Shown here: positions 24,325-33,029 of the stretch, in pieces
Numbering within the stretch: the stretch's first letter is position 1
Layout of the letters: each line of letters opens with the position of its first letter
DNA from: Lutimaribacter_A marinistellae
Lineage (GTDB): Bacteria; Pseudomonadota; Alphaproteobacteria; Rhodobacterales; Rhodobacteraceae
Direction: 5' to 3'
Length of the DNA: 64,000 bases
NCBI RefSeq assembly: GCF_042648365.1
Contig: NZ_JBHRXI010000004.1
Coordinates: 434,001 to 498,000 of the forward strand
The notes under the pieces: model-generated
Database searches by the model: none
The model's input: the letters and a program-made list of their open reading frames with translations, nothing else
Told to the model about the DNA's origin: nothing
Program-made: the position numbers and the translations under genes

Positions 24325-26001
24325 ATGGCCAAGGCAAAGAACATCCTGTTCATCATGTTCGACCAGTTGCGGTGGGATTACCTGGGCTGCTACGGTCATC
24401 CGCACCTTGAGACACCGAACATCGACCGCCTCGCCGCGATGGGCGTGCGGTTCGACCGGGCCTATATCCAGTCACCCATCTGCGGGTCGTCCCGCATGTC
24501 GACCTATACCGGGCGCTACGTTCATTCGCATGGCGCGAGCTTCAACGGTGTTCCGCTGAAAGTCGGCGAGATGACGATGGGCGACCACCTGCGAAAGGTC
24601 GGTATGGATTGCTGGCTAGTCGGAAAGACCCACATGCGTGCCGACGCCGAGGGTATGGCGCGTTTGGGTTTGGCCCCCGACAGCATCATCGGCGCGCGGG
24701 TCGCGGAGTGCGGGTTCGACGTGTTCGAACGCGATGACGGGATGCTGCCCGAAGGCCCGGACGGGTATTATGACCCGGATGGCGCAAAGGAGTACAACAA
24801 GTGGCTCAAGGCCAAGGGGTATGAGTCGGACAACCCGTGGCACGACTTCGCGAACTCCGGATTGGACGAGGAAGGCAACGTCTTGTCTGGGTGGTTCCTC
24901 AAGAACTCCCGCGAGGCGGCCAACATCCATGAGCCGGATAGCGAAACACCCTATCTGACCGGTCGTGGGATGCAGTTCATGGAACAGACCGAAGGGCCGT
25001 GGTGCTGTCACCTGTCCTTTATCAAACCGCATTGGCCTTATGTCGTGCCCGAACCCTATGCCTCGATGTACGGGCCGGAACACGTGCTGCCACCGGTTCG
25101 CACGGACGCTGAACGCCAGAATGCACATCCGGTGTTCAAGGCCTTCATGGATACCAAGGTGGGCCAGGCCTTTTCCCGCGACGAAGTGCGCGAGGCGGTC
25201 ATTCCCGCCTATATGGGGCTGATCAAGCAGGCCGACGACCAAATGGGGCGTCTTTTCGACTGGATGGACAAGACCGGCCGGATGGATGACACGATGATCG
25301 TGCTTACCTCGGACCACGGCGATTTTCTTGGCGATCACTGGCTGGGGGAAAAGACGTTCTTTCACGATGCGTCGACCCGCATGCCGCTGATCATCTACGA
25401 TCCCAGCCCGGATGCCGACGCCACGCGCGGTACAGCATGTGATGCACTGGTGGAATCCATCGACCTTGCCCCGACATTTGTCGAGATAGCCGGTGGCGAG
25501 GTTCCCGATCACATCCTGGAAGGTCGATCCCTGCTGCCGATCCTGCGGGGGCAGGCCCGCGATACCGGTCGCGAATATGCCATCTGCGAGTGGGATTACT
25601 CCGCCACCGGAGTCGCCACCGCCCTGAATGCCGATCCGCGCGATGCGCTGTTGTTCATGGTTGCCACGAAGGAATGGAAGCTGATCCACGCGCAGGGCGG
25701 CTATCGTCCGATGCTGTTCGATTTGCAGAACGACCCGCAGGAATTGGTGGACCTTGGCGAGAGCGACGAACATGCCGAGGTGATCGAACGTCTCTACAGC
25801 TATCTTCACGACTGGACGTGCCGCCCGTCACAGCGCACGACCCGGTCGCGCCAGCAGTTGATCGACATGCGCACCAAGAGCGGCGGCAAGGGGATCGTTC
25901 TGGGTGTCTATGACGAGGATGAAACGCCGCTGAACCTGACCGTGAAGTACCGCGACAGAAAAGCAATGCCGTGGCGGGACATCAGGAAGCCAGACGCCTG
26001 A
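24325..26001 (+). CDS. Sulfatase/phosphonate monoester hydrolase, alkaline phosphatase superfamily
   Basis: A 558-residue hydrolase. N-terminal NILFIMFDQLRWDYLGCYGH contributes metal ligands, and QSPICGSSRMSTYTGRY carries Cys53, the expected formylglycine precursor. LTSDHGDFLGDHWLGEKTFFHDASTRMPLIIYDP is the second metal block. The overall layout, including GDHLRKVGMDCWLVGKTHM, resembles phosphonate monoester hydrolases and related arylsulfatases. The substrate could be a sulfate ester, phosphodiester or phosphonate ester. The motif reads C-G-S-S-R, whereas the family standard is C-x-(P/A)-x-R. No signal peptide is present, so it is probably cytoplasmic. GGAGG precedes the ATG. It follows the MscS gene by 54 bp on the same strand. 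No formylglycine-generating enzyme or anaerobic maturase is encoded in the window. Confidence 0.88.
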   Translation: MAKAKNILFIMFDQLRWDYLGCYGHPHLETPNIDRLAAMGVRFDRAYIQSPICGSSRMSTYTGRYVHSHGASFNGVPLKVGEMTMGDHLRKVGMDCWLVGKTHMRADAEGMARLGLAPDSIIGARVAECGFDVFERDDGMLPEGPDGYYDPDGAKEYNKWLKAKGYESDNPWHDFANSGLDEEGNVLSGWFLKNSREAANIHEPDSETPYLTGRGMQFMEQTEGPWCCHLSFIKPHWPYVVPEPYASMYGPEHVLPPVRTDAERQNAHPVFKAFMDTKVGQAFSRDEVREAVIPAYMGLIKQADDQMGRLFDWMDKTGRMDDTMIVLTSDHGDFLGDHWLGEKTFFHDASTRMPLIIYDPSPDADATRGTACDALVESIDLAPTFVEIAGGEVPDHILEGRSLLPILRGQARDTGREYAICEWDYSATGVATALNADPRDALLFMVATKEWKLIHAQGGYRPMLFDLQNDPQELVDLGESDEHAEVIERLYSYLHDWTCRPSQRTTRSRQQLIDMRTKSGGKGIVLGVYDEDETPLNLTVKYRDRKAMPWRDIRKPDA

Positions 26002-26138
26002 CCATGTACGTTGGAATGCCCCGACGATACCGGCGCCTCTTTGAATGAATACTGTCTTTTTGAAGGGGCTTACGAAATTTAATTACTCTGTCGGTTAACG
26101 TGTTACCATCTCCGCGCTTGTCAGTGGGAGACGGGGAA

Positions 26139-26846
26139 ATGAAAAAACTGTTAGCAGAAGGGTTTGGGACATTCACCCTGGTGTTTTTCGGGGTCGGCAG
26201 TGCCGTTCTGGCCGGGTCGGGCGTGGGTCTCGCGGATGCGATCAGCATCACCGGCATAAGCCTCGCCTTCGGGATTTCGGTTGTCGCCATGGCCTATTCA
26301 ATCGGTCAGGTCTCGGGCGCGCATCTGAACCCGGCGGTGAGTTTCGGGTGCCTGGTCGCGGGCCGGATGTCGATGGCGGACTTCATCGGCTATGTGATCG
26401 CCCAACTTGCCGGTGCCATCATTGCTGCGTTGCTGATTTACATGACAGTCGAAACACAGGTCGGCGGCTATGATGTTTCAGTGAACGGAATGGGCCAGAA
26501 TGGTTGGGGAGAAGGGTTCGGAGCCGGGTATGGACTTGCCGGTGCCTTCATTTTCGAATTCGTTGCAACTGCTGTGTTCATCGTGGTGATCCTAGGGGTC
26601 ACCTCGGCGACAGGGAATGCCACAATGGCGGGCCTGGTGATCGGGTTGACGCTGACGATGATTCACCTTGTGGGCATCACGATCACAGGCACGTCCGTCA
26701 ATCCCGCGCGGTCGGTTGGCCCGGCCTTGTTCGCCGGTGGTGCGGCGCTTTCGCAATTGTGGCTGTTCATCCTTGCCCCGCTTCTTGGGGCCGGGGCCGG
26801 AGCGTTGATTTACAAGCTGGGGATCGCGTCCGAATCCGACCCGTGA
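26139..26846 (+). CDS. aqpZ: Aquaporin (AqpZ-like)
   Basis: A 235-residue MIP-family channel with six expected membrane helices and both NPA half-helix motifs, GAHLNPAVSFG and GTSVNPARSVGPALF. The selectivity-filter residues match water channels rather than glycerol facilitators: Phe in SLAFGISVV, His in MIHLVGITITGT, and Arg after the second NPA. It should conduct water across the inner membrane and, with the nearby MscS channel, fits an osmotic-adaptation role. The ATG at 26139 has GGGGA directly upstream; the in-frame extension to 26100 is not needed. The 137-bp upstream region probably carries its promoter, but no clear element stands out. Confidence 0.93.
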   Translation: MKKLLAEGFGTFTLVFFGVGSAVLAGSGVGLADAISITGISLAFGISVVAMAYSIGQVSGAHLNPAVSFGCLVAGRMSMADFIGYVIAQLAGAIIAALLIYMTVETQVGGYDVSVNGMGQNGWGEGFGAGYGLAGAFIFEFVATAVFIVVILGVTSATGNATMAGLVIGLTLTMIHLVGITITGTSVNPARSVGPALFAGGAALSQLWLFILAPLLGAGAGALIYKLGIASESDP

Positions 26847-26861
26847 AAGAGGACCGGAATT

Positions 26862-26895
26862 GAAAAGGCCGCCGGTGGACCCCGGCGGCCTTTTC
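26862..26895. terminator. Bidirectional terminator between aqpZ and nqrF
   Basis: GAAAAGGCCGCCGG (26862-26875) and CCGGCGGCCTTTTC (26882-26895) form a perfect 14-bp stem with a 6-base loop. It is flanked by A on one side and T on the other, so it can end transcription of both convergent units. Confidence 0.92.
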
Positions 26896-26913
26896 TTGAA
26901 GTGTCTTCGAGTC

Positions 26914-28134
26914 TTACCCGCCGAAATCGTCGAGCATGATGTCTTCGCGGTCGACGCCCAGATCGAGCAGCATGTTGATGACCGACTGGTTCATGATCGG
27001 GGGACCGCACATATAGAATTCGCAGTCTTCCGGTGCCGGGTGATTCTTCAGATATTCTTCGAACAGGACGTTGTGGATGAAGCCGGTGTAGCCTTTCCAA
27101 TCATCCTCGGGCAGCGCGTCAGACAGGGCGACATGCCATTCGAAGTTCGGATTTTCGGCAGCGAGCTGGTCAAAATCCTCGACGTAGAACATCTCGCGCT
27201 TGGAGCGGGCACCGTACCAGAAGGTTACCTTGCGATCGGTCGAAAGCCGCTTGAGCTGATCGAAGATGTGGCTGCGCATCGGCGCCATGCCCGCACCACC
27301 ACCGACAAAGATCATCTCTTTCTTGGTGTCGCGCGCAAAAAACTCGCCGAACGGCCCCGAAATGGTGACCTTGTCGCCGGGTTTGAGGTTGAAGATGTAG
27401 GACGACATCTGGCCCGCCGGAATGCCTTCGGACCCCGGAGGGGGCGACGCGATCCGCACGTTGAGCATGATGATGCCCTTTTCCTCGGGGTAGTTCGCCA
27501 TCGAATAGGCGCGCTCGATCTCTTCATCGACCTTGGAGGTGTACTGCCAGAGATTGAACTTGTCCCAGTCCTCGCGATACTCCTCGGCGACGTCGAAATT
27601 CTTGTAATCGACGACATGCGGAGGCGCGGCGATCTGGATGTAGCCGCCGGCACGGAAATTGACGTCCTCGCCCGCGGGCAGTTCCAGCACCAGTTCCTTG
27701 ATGAAGGTTGCGACGTTGTCGTTGGAACGCACGGTGCATTCCCACTTCTTCACGCCAAAGACCTCTTCGGGAACCTCGATTTCCATGTCCTGCTTGACCG
27801 CAACCTGGCAGGAGAGTCGGTCGCCACAGGCTGCTTCGCGCTTGGTGATGTGGCTTTCCTCAGTTGGAAGGATCGAACCGCCTCCGGAATGCACGCGAAC
27901 GCGGCACTGCGCGCAGGTTCCACCACCGCCGCAGGCCGAGGGAACAAAGAGCTTCTGTTCCGCCAACGTCTGCAACAGCTTGCCACCGGCGGGGACGGAT
28001 ACCGTCTTTTCCCCGTTGATGGTGATGTTCACGTTGCCGGTCGAGACCAGCCGCGACCGTGCAAGCATGATGATCGTCACCAACCCGATTACAATCAGGG
28101 TGAACAGCGCGATACCGAGCGTAAAGGTTTCCAT
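26914..28134 (-). CDS. nqrF: Na+-translocating NADH:quinone reductase subunit F
   Basis: A 406-residue electron-entry subunit. One N-terminal membrane helix (TLGIALFTLIVIGLVTIIML) is followed by a [2Fe-2S] ferredoxin domain with Cys68, Cys74, Cys77 and Cys109. Then come the FAD-binding RAYSMANYP segment and the NADH-binding IFVGGGAGMAPMRS and FYMCGPPIMNQSV blocks. It oxidises NADH and passes electrons via FAD and the iron-sulfur cluster to the membrane subunits. It is the last gene of the nqrA-F operon. In several gammaproteobacteria apbE and nqrM follow nqrF; here the operon ends at a strong terminator. Confidence 0.98.
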   Translation of the reverse strand: METFTLGIALFTLIVIGLVTIIMLARSRLVSTGNVNITINGEKTVSVPAGGKLLQTLAEQKLFVPSACGGGGTCAQCRVRVHSGGGSILPTEESHITKREAACGDRLSCQVAVKQDMEIEVPEEVFGVKKWECTVRSNDNVATFIKELVLELPAGEDVNFRAGGYIQIAAPPHVVDYKNFDVAEEYREDWDKFNLWQYTSKVDEEIERAYSMANYPEEKGIIMLNVRIASPPPGSEGIPAGQMSSYIFNLKPGDKVTISGPFGEFFARDTKKEMIFVGGGAGMAPMRSHIFDQLKRLSTDRKVTFWYGARSKREMFYVEDFDQLAAENPNFEWHVALSDALPEDDWKGYTGFIHNVLFEEYLKNHPAPEDCEFYMCGPPIMNQSVINMLLDLGVDREDIMLDDFGG

Positions 28135-28144
28135 TTGCGCCCCC

Positions 28145-28753
28145 TTACAGTTTGACGCCCGAGAAGGACATGAAGGCCAATGCCATCAGACCTGCCGAGA
28201 TGAAGGTGATGCCGAGACCCTGAAGACCGTCGGGAATATCGGAATACTTGAGCTTTTCCCGCACGCCAGCCATGGCGGTGATCGCCAGCGCCCAACCAAA
28301 GCCGGAGGAGAGGCCATATGTCGTCGCCTCGGCAAAGTTGTAGTCACGTTCCACCATGAACAGCGAGCCACCAAGGATGGCACAGTTCACCGTGATGAGC
28401 GGCAGGAAGATTCCCAGCGCGTTGTAGAGCGGCGGGAAAAACTTATCGAGCACCATCTCGAGGATCTGCACCATCGCGGCGATCACGCCGATATAGGTGA
28501 TCAGTCCAAGGAAGGTCAGGTCGACATCACCGAAGCCCGCCCATTCAAGCGCACCGGGCTTCAAAAGACCGTTCAGCAACAGGTTGTTGGCTGGAACGGT
28601 GATCGCCTGCACGACCATGACAGAGATACCAAGGCCGATCGCGGTCGAGATCTTTTTCGATACGGCGATAAAGGTACACATGCCGAGGAAGAAAGACAGC
28701 GCAAGGTTTTCGACAAAGATGGCCTTTACGGCCAGCGAAATGAGCCCTTCCAT
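28145..28753 (-). CDS. nqrE: Na+-NQR subunit E
   Basis: A 202-residue membrane subunit beginning MEGLISLAVKAIFVENLALSFFLGMCTFIAVSKKI, the conserved NqrE/RnfA start, with about six hydrophobic segments. NqrD and NqrE form an antiparallel pair holding an iron site in the complex; the Cys in the first segment (FFLGMCTF) and another in LITVNCAILGG match the expected cysteines. It lies between nqrD and nqrF, sharing one base with nqrD. Confidence 0.97.
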   Translation of the reverse strand: MEGLISLAVKAIFVENLALSFFLGMCTFIAVSKKISTAIGLGISVMVVQAITVPANNLLLNGLLKPGALEWAGFGDVDLTFLGLITYIGVIAAMVQILEMVLDKFFPPLYNALGIFLPLITVNCAILGGSLFMVERDYNFAEATTYGLSSGFGWALAITAMAGVREKLKYSDIPDGLQGLGITFISAGLMALAFMSFSGVKL

Positions 28754-29406
28754 CAGTGAGCCTCCACCGATTGGATCTTGTATTCACGCTCTTCGACCTG
28801 GGCGGGTTTCCAAGTGCGGAACGCCCAGATGATGAGACCGATGATGAAGAAAGCCGACGGTGGCAGAAGCAGCATCCCGTTCGGGACATACCAGCCGCCG
28901 TTGTTGACGGTCTCGAGAATCGTCACGCCAAAGAGTGAGCCGGCGCCGAACAGCTCGCGGATGAAGCCCACGAGCATCAGGATCAGGCCGTAGCCCAGAC
29001 CGTTGCCGAAGCCGTCGAGGAACGAAGCGACCGGCGGGTTCTTCATCGCGAAGGCCTCGGCCCGGCCCATCACGATACAGTTGGTGATGATGAGACCCAC
29101 GAACACCGACAGCGTTTTCGAGATTTCGAAGGCATAAGCCTTGAGGATCTGGTCAACGAGAATCACGAGCGACGCGATGATGACCATCTGCACGATGATC
29201 CGGATCGAACCGGGGATCTGGTTGCGCAGGATCGAGATGAAGAAAGACGCAAACGACGTCACGAAAGTCACGGCCAGCGCCATGACGAACGCCACCTGCA
29301 GCGACGATGTCACGGCCAGCGCCGAGCAGATGCCCAGCACCTGAAGGGTGATCGGGTTGTTGTCGACCAGCGGATCGACGAGCAGTGATCTGCGTGTCTG
29401 GGGCAT
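28753..29406 (-). CDS. nqrD: Na+-NQR subunit D
   Basis: A 217-residue integral membrane subunit, homologous to RnfE. Recognisable blocks are VDNNPITLQVLGICSALAVTS near the start, VGLIITNCIVMGRAEAFAMKNPP in the middle, and VNNGGWYVPNGMLLLPPSAFFIIGLIIW near the end. Its Cys in LGICSALAV and ITNCIVMGRAEAFA are the conserved cysteines that, with those of NqrE, are thought to hold an intramembrane iron centre. It is tightly packed between nqrC and nqrE. Confidence 0.97.
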   Translation of the reverse strand: MPQTRRSLLVDPLVDNNPITLQVLGICSALAVTSSLQVAFVMALAVTFVTSFASFFISILRNQIPGSIRIIVQMVIIASLVILVDQILKAYAFEISKTLSVFVGLIITNCIVMGRAEAFAMKNPPVASFLDGFGNGLGYGLILMLVGFIRELFGAGSLFGVTILETVNNGGWYVPNGMLLLPPSAFFIIGLIIWAFRTWKPAQVEEREYKIQSVEAH

Positions 29407-30206
29407 TAGATTTCTCCTGCCTTCAGCCGGTCGAGGAAGGGGCCATAGCCCTGTTCACCCATCCAGAACCGGACAAGGTTGTCGACACCGACGCTGGTTA
29501 GGGTCGCCCCGGCCAGCGCGTCCACGTAATAGTCTCGGCCCGCCGGTGGCGGCGCCTTGGCGACGGTGATCTGGAGTTCGCCGCTTTCGTCGAACAGTTT
29601 CTTGCCATTCCACAGCGCTTTCCAGCGGGGGTTGTCCACTTCGGCGCCGAGGCCGGGGGTTTCGCCGTGCTGATAGAATTGCAGCCCGTAGATGTCGTTG
29701 CCGTTCTCTTCGAGCGCGATGAAGCCATAAAGCGTGGACCACAGACCATAGCCCTCGATCGGCAGGATTACCTTGTCGATGCCGCCGGCATCGTCCCGCA
29801 GCAGGTAGACCGTCTGGAAATACACCTGATCACCCAGCCCGGCCGGATCCTCGTCAAGCGCGCGGACGATCGCCGGATCGCGGGTCGTGGCCAGTTCGTC
29901 ATAGGTTTCAAGGTCGAACTGGTCGGTGAATTCCCCCGTCGACAGGTCCAGAACGTGCGGTTCGAATGCTTCGAACGCTTCTTCGACGTCGAGGCCCGGT
30001 TCATAGATGCCGGCGACCTGCAGCACGTTCACTTGTTTGTCGCGCTGGCGGTTGGCGTCCTGGATGGGTCGCAGCGAAACCGCCGCGGCCGAAACGACCA
30101 TCGAGGCGAAGAGGCACAGGGCCACGGCGACAAAGATCGTCTTGCCGACCGAGTCCGGCGGCGCGGCCAGGAAGCGGGCGATGGGGCCTTGCTTTTTCTC
30201 AGGCAT
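29406..30206 (-). CDS. nqrC: Na+-NQR subunit C
   Basis: A 266-residue subunit with one N-terminal membrane helix (TIFVAVALCLFASMVVSAAAVSL) and a periplasmic FMN-binding domain. The covalent FMN site is AGATLTSVG near the C-terminus; in characterised NqrC the flavin is linked to the Thr of this GATxT motif. Attachment requires the flavin transferase ApbE, for which no gene is seen here. Its start overlaps the nqrB end by a few bases. Confidence 0.97.
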   Translation of the reverse strand: MPEKKQGPIARFLAAPPDSVGKTIFVAVALCLFASMVVSAAAVSLRPIQDANRQRDKQVNVLQVAGIYEPGLDVEEAFEAFEPHVLDLSTGEFTDQFDLETYDELATTRDPAIVRALDEDPAGLGDQVYFQTVYLLRDDAGGIDKVILPIEGYGLWSTLYGFIALEENGNDIYGLQFYQHGETPGLGAEVDNPRWKALWNGKKLFDESGELQITVAKAPPPAGRDYYVDALAGATLTSVGVDNLVRFWMGEQGYGPFLDRLKAGEI

Positions 30207-31407
30207 GGCGGCGGACCCTCCGTTTGATGTTGGCCTGCACGACGAAATGGTCGATCAGCGGGGCAAAGACGTTGCCGAACAGGATTGCCAGCATGATCCC
30301 TTCGGGGAAGGCGGGGTTGAGAACGCGGATGAGAACGACCATGACACCGATCAGCGCGCCGTAGATCAGCCGACCCATGTTGGTATGCGCTGCCGATACG
30401 GGTTCGGTCACCATGAAGGCGAGGCCGAAGGCGTAACCGCCGAGAACGAGGTGCCAGTACCAGGGCATCGCGAACATCGGGTTGGTATCCGATCCGATGA
30501 CGTTAAGCAGCAGCGAGAACCCGATGGTGCCGGCAAGGCAGCCAACGATCAGGCGCCAGTTTGCGATTCTTGTTGCCAGCAGGAAGGCAAGACCGATCAT
30601 CGCGGCAAGGGTCGAAGTTTCGCCGATGCAGCCCTGAATGAAGCCAAGGAAAGCATCCATCCAGGTCATGCCTGCCGCCGCGAGTTCCTGGTAGCCTTGC
30701 TGCGCGGAAACCGACAATGCGGTTGCGCCGGAATAGCCGTCAACCGGCACCCAAACCGAGTCGCCGGACATCTGAGCGGGATAGGCAAAGTAAAGGAAGG
30801 CACGCCCGACCAGCGCCGGGTTGAGGAAGTTCTTGCCGGTGCCGCCAAAGACCTCCTTGCCGATCACCACACCGAAGGCGATGCCAAGCGCGACCTGCCA
30901 AAGCGGCGTCGTCGCAGGCAGGATCAGGGCATAGAGCATGGAGGTCACGAGGAAGCCCTCGTTCACCTCGTGTCCGCGCACCGTGGCGAACACGACTTCG
31001 CAGATGCCGCCCGCAACCAATGTGACGATGTAGATCGGCAGGAAGTAGAGCAGGCCGTGCATGAAACAGGCAAAGATATTGTCGGGGTTCAACCCGATGC
31101 CCAGCATCTGCAAGAGACCGATCCGCCAGCCGGTTGCCTGTTCGGCGCCCACGGTCAGCAGCGCGGAGTTGGCCTGGTAGCCAGTGTTGTACAGGCCGAA
31201 CAGGATACAAGGGATTGTCGCAATCACGACATAGGTCATGATGCGTTTCATATCGATGTAAGACCGGGCGTGCGGAGCAACCGTGGTCACTGTGCGCGGC
31301 GTATAAAGGAAGCTCTCCACCATCTCATAGAGGGGGAAGTACCTTTCGTATTTGCCGCCCTTTGTGAAGTTGGGCTCGATCCGGTCAAAGAAGCTGCGCA
31401 GACCCAT
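30199..31407 (-). CDS. nqrB: Na+-NQR subunit B
   Basis: A 402-residue membrane subunit, related to RnfD, with about ten hydrophobic segments. The FMN-attachment motif is DGYSGATALS, whose Thr carries the phosphoester-linked FMN in studied enzymes. The N-terminal cytoplasmic part (FTKGGKYERYFPLYEMVESFLYTPRTVT) is typical. NqrB contains the quinone site and is central to Na+ transport. It overlaps nqrC and lies 5 bp after nqrA. The open frame on the opposite strand over this gene is a shadow. Confidence 0.98.
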   Translation of the reverse strand: MGLRSFFDRIEPNFTKGGKYERYFPLYEMVESFLYTPRTVTTVAPHARSYIDMKRIMTYVVIATIPCILFGLYNTGYQANSALLTVGAEQATGWRIGLLQMLGIGLNPDNIFACFMHGLLYFLPIYIVTLVAGGICEVVFATVRGHEVNEGFLVTSMLYALILPATTPLWQVALGIAFGVVIGKEVFGGTGKNFLNPALVGRAFLYFAYPAQMSGDSVWVPVDGYSGATALSVSAQQGYQELAAAGMTWMDAFLGFIQGCIGETSTLAAMIGLAFLLATRIANWRLIVGCLAGTIGFSLLLNVIGSDTNPMFAMPWYWHLVLGGYAFGLAFMVTEPVSAAHTNMGRLIYGALIGVMVVLIRVLNPAFPEGIMLAILFGNVFAPLIDHFVVQANIKRRVRRHA

Positions 31408-31412
31408 CTGGC

Positions 31413-32756
31413 TCAGCCCTCCTTCTCAATCTTGGTCAGGCTGTCGCGAAGAGCGAGCCCATATTCATACTTGGCCGGGCAGGCAAAGCCCACGAGGCCG
31501 AGGTCTTCTTCGTCGAGTTCCATTGCGCCCAGCGCCTGCGCAGTGTCGGTGTCCATCACGAGAAGCGCGCGAAGCAGCTGCGTCGGAAGGTAATCCTGCG
31601 GCATCAGCCGTTCGAACGTCCCGATCGGCACCATCGCGCGACGCCCGCCATTCAGGTTCGAGGTGAGGTTGAACAGCTTGCCCGACAAGGCAGAACCCAG
31701 CACAGGCTGAACCGCGTATTTCGATGGCATCGGACGGATCCAGCCCATCGGAATCTGCTCGCGGTCCTCTTCGATGATCGTCACCTGTCTGGCGTAGCGC
31801 GAGAGATAGGCAAATGGTCCTTCGGCGGCCAGACCCGAGAGGATGGAACCGGAAATGACTCGAACCGGCTTGTCCACGGCGACTTCATGCGCGGTCAGAT
31901 CGGTCAGCGATGCGCCCATCGTGGTCCGGATCAGCCGCGGCTGTCGGCAAGCGGGGCCGCACAGGGCGACAACCCGGTTTGAATCCAGGTGACCGGTGCG
32001 CATCAGGCGGCCAATGGCGATCACATCCTGATAGCCGATGGTCCAGACCATGTCCGACGCGGTGAGGGGGTGGAGAAAGTGAATATGCGTACCGGCAAGG
32101 CCCGCAGGGTGGGGGCCTTCGAAACTTGCCACCTGAACACCCGGAAGATCGCCACCGGGAATTGCGGCACCCGGTGCCTGGCACAGCCACGTCGTTCCTT
32201 CGGTCAGGGCGGACACGGCCTTCAACCCGGTTGCGAAGTCGTCCGGAGCGTCATTGATGATCAACTCGGCCTCGGGCGAGAGAGGTTCGCTTTCCATCGC
32301 AGTGACGAAAACCGCCTCGGGAGCAGTGCCGGGGACGGGCAGCTTGGAATAAGGGCGGGTGCGGAAACTGGTCCAAAGGCCCGCAGCGCAGAGTTTCTCG
32401 GTGATGCCGGCAGCCGTGGTGCTGTCTCCGACACCCGAGAAATCGACACCCACGTCGTTGGGGTCGGTCACCTCGATCACGACGGACTGCAGCACACGGC
32501 GTGCGCCGCGATTGATCGCGACCACCTTGCCGGTCATCGGCGCGACCATCATCGCCTCGGGCGCGTCCTTGTGCGCGAAGAGCGGAGCGCCCCGCTGAAC
32601 GCTGTCCCCCTCCTGTGCGATCATGCGCGGCTTGAGCCCGACATAGTCGGCTCCAAGCACGGCAACGGTCCCAAATTCAGGTCCCGGATGGATCTTTTGT
32701 TCGGGCGCCCCGCTCACCGGCAGGTCCAGCCCTTTCTTCAATTTGAAAGTCTGCAT
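31413..32756 (-). CDS. nqrA: Na+-NQR subunit A
   Basis: A 447-residue peripheral cytoplasmic subunit beginning MQTFKLKKGLDLPVSGAPEQKIHPGPEFGTVAVLGADYVGLKPRMIAQEGDSVQRGAPLFAHKDAP, the conserved NqrA start. Later blocks include TGHLDSNRVVALCGPACRQPRLIRTTMGASL and FACPAKYEYGLALRDSLTKIEKEG at the end. NqrA binds the cytoplasmic side of NqrB and has been linked to quinone binding. It is the first gene of the operon; the promoter should lie in the 273 bp between it and the divergent RNA methyltransferase gene. Confidence 0.98.
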   Translation of the reverse strand: MQTFKLKKGLDLPVSGAPEQKIHPGPEFGTVAVLGADYVGLKPRMIAQEGDSVQRGAPLFAHKDAPEAMMVAPMTGKVVAINRGARRVLQSVVIEVTDPNDVGVDFSGVGDSTTAAGITEKLCAAGLWTSFRTRPYSKLPVPGTAPEAVFVTAMESEPLSPEAELIINDAPDDFATGLKAVSALTEGTTWLCQAPGAAIPGGDLPGVQVASFEGPHPAGLAGTHIHFLHPLTASDMVWTIGYQDVIAIGRLMRTGHLDSNRVVALCGPACRQPRLIRTTMGASLTDLTAHEVAVDKPVRVISGSILSGLAAEGPFAYLSRYARQVTIIEEDREQIPMGWIRPMPSKYAVQPVLGSALSGKLFNLTSNLNGGRRAMVPIGTFERLMPQDYLPTQLLRALLVMDTDTAQALGAMELDEEDLGLVGFACPAKYEYGLALRDSLTKIEKEG

Positions 32757-33029
32757 GTCGCTTCGTTCTTTCGAGCCCGATCCGCTTTGCGGCTAGTTCC
32801 AGATGCAGGATGCGCCGCGAAAGTGCACCCCGCCAGCTTGCGCAATCGGCCGCCTGCACGAGACGTCCCATTTCGCGCGCACGTTTACGCGGGAAGTCTG
32901 GCAAAGGCAAACACGTTCGGAGTTCGAATCTTTGTATACTACGGAATACAGTCAATGTGACGCAGCCTCGCGAACCTCGATGCCATAAAAACGGTCGCCC
33001 AGCGCGCGCGATGCGCATAAAGCAGTGGA

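Noticed and set aside
30007..31593. A 528-codon plus-strand frame opposite nqrB and the nqrC start
   Set aside because: Antisense shadow of well-recognised nqr genes; the low-complexity product has no family features.
32757..33029. An additional small gene or RNA between nqrA and the RNA methyltransferase
   Set aside because: Short frames exist but have no ribosome-binding site or recognisable product. TGTAT...ATACA at about 32934-32951 is a weak inverted repeat only; the gap most likely holds the two divergent promoters.
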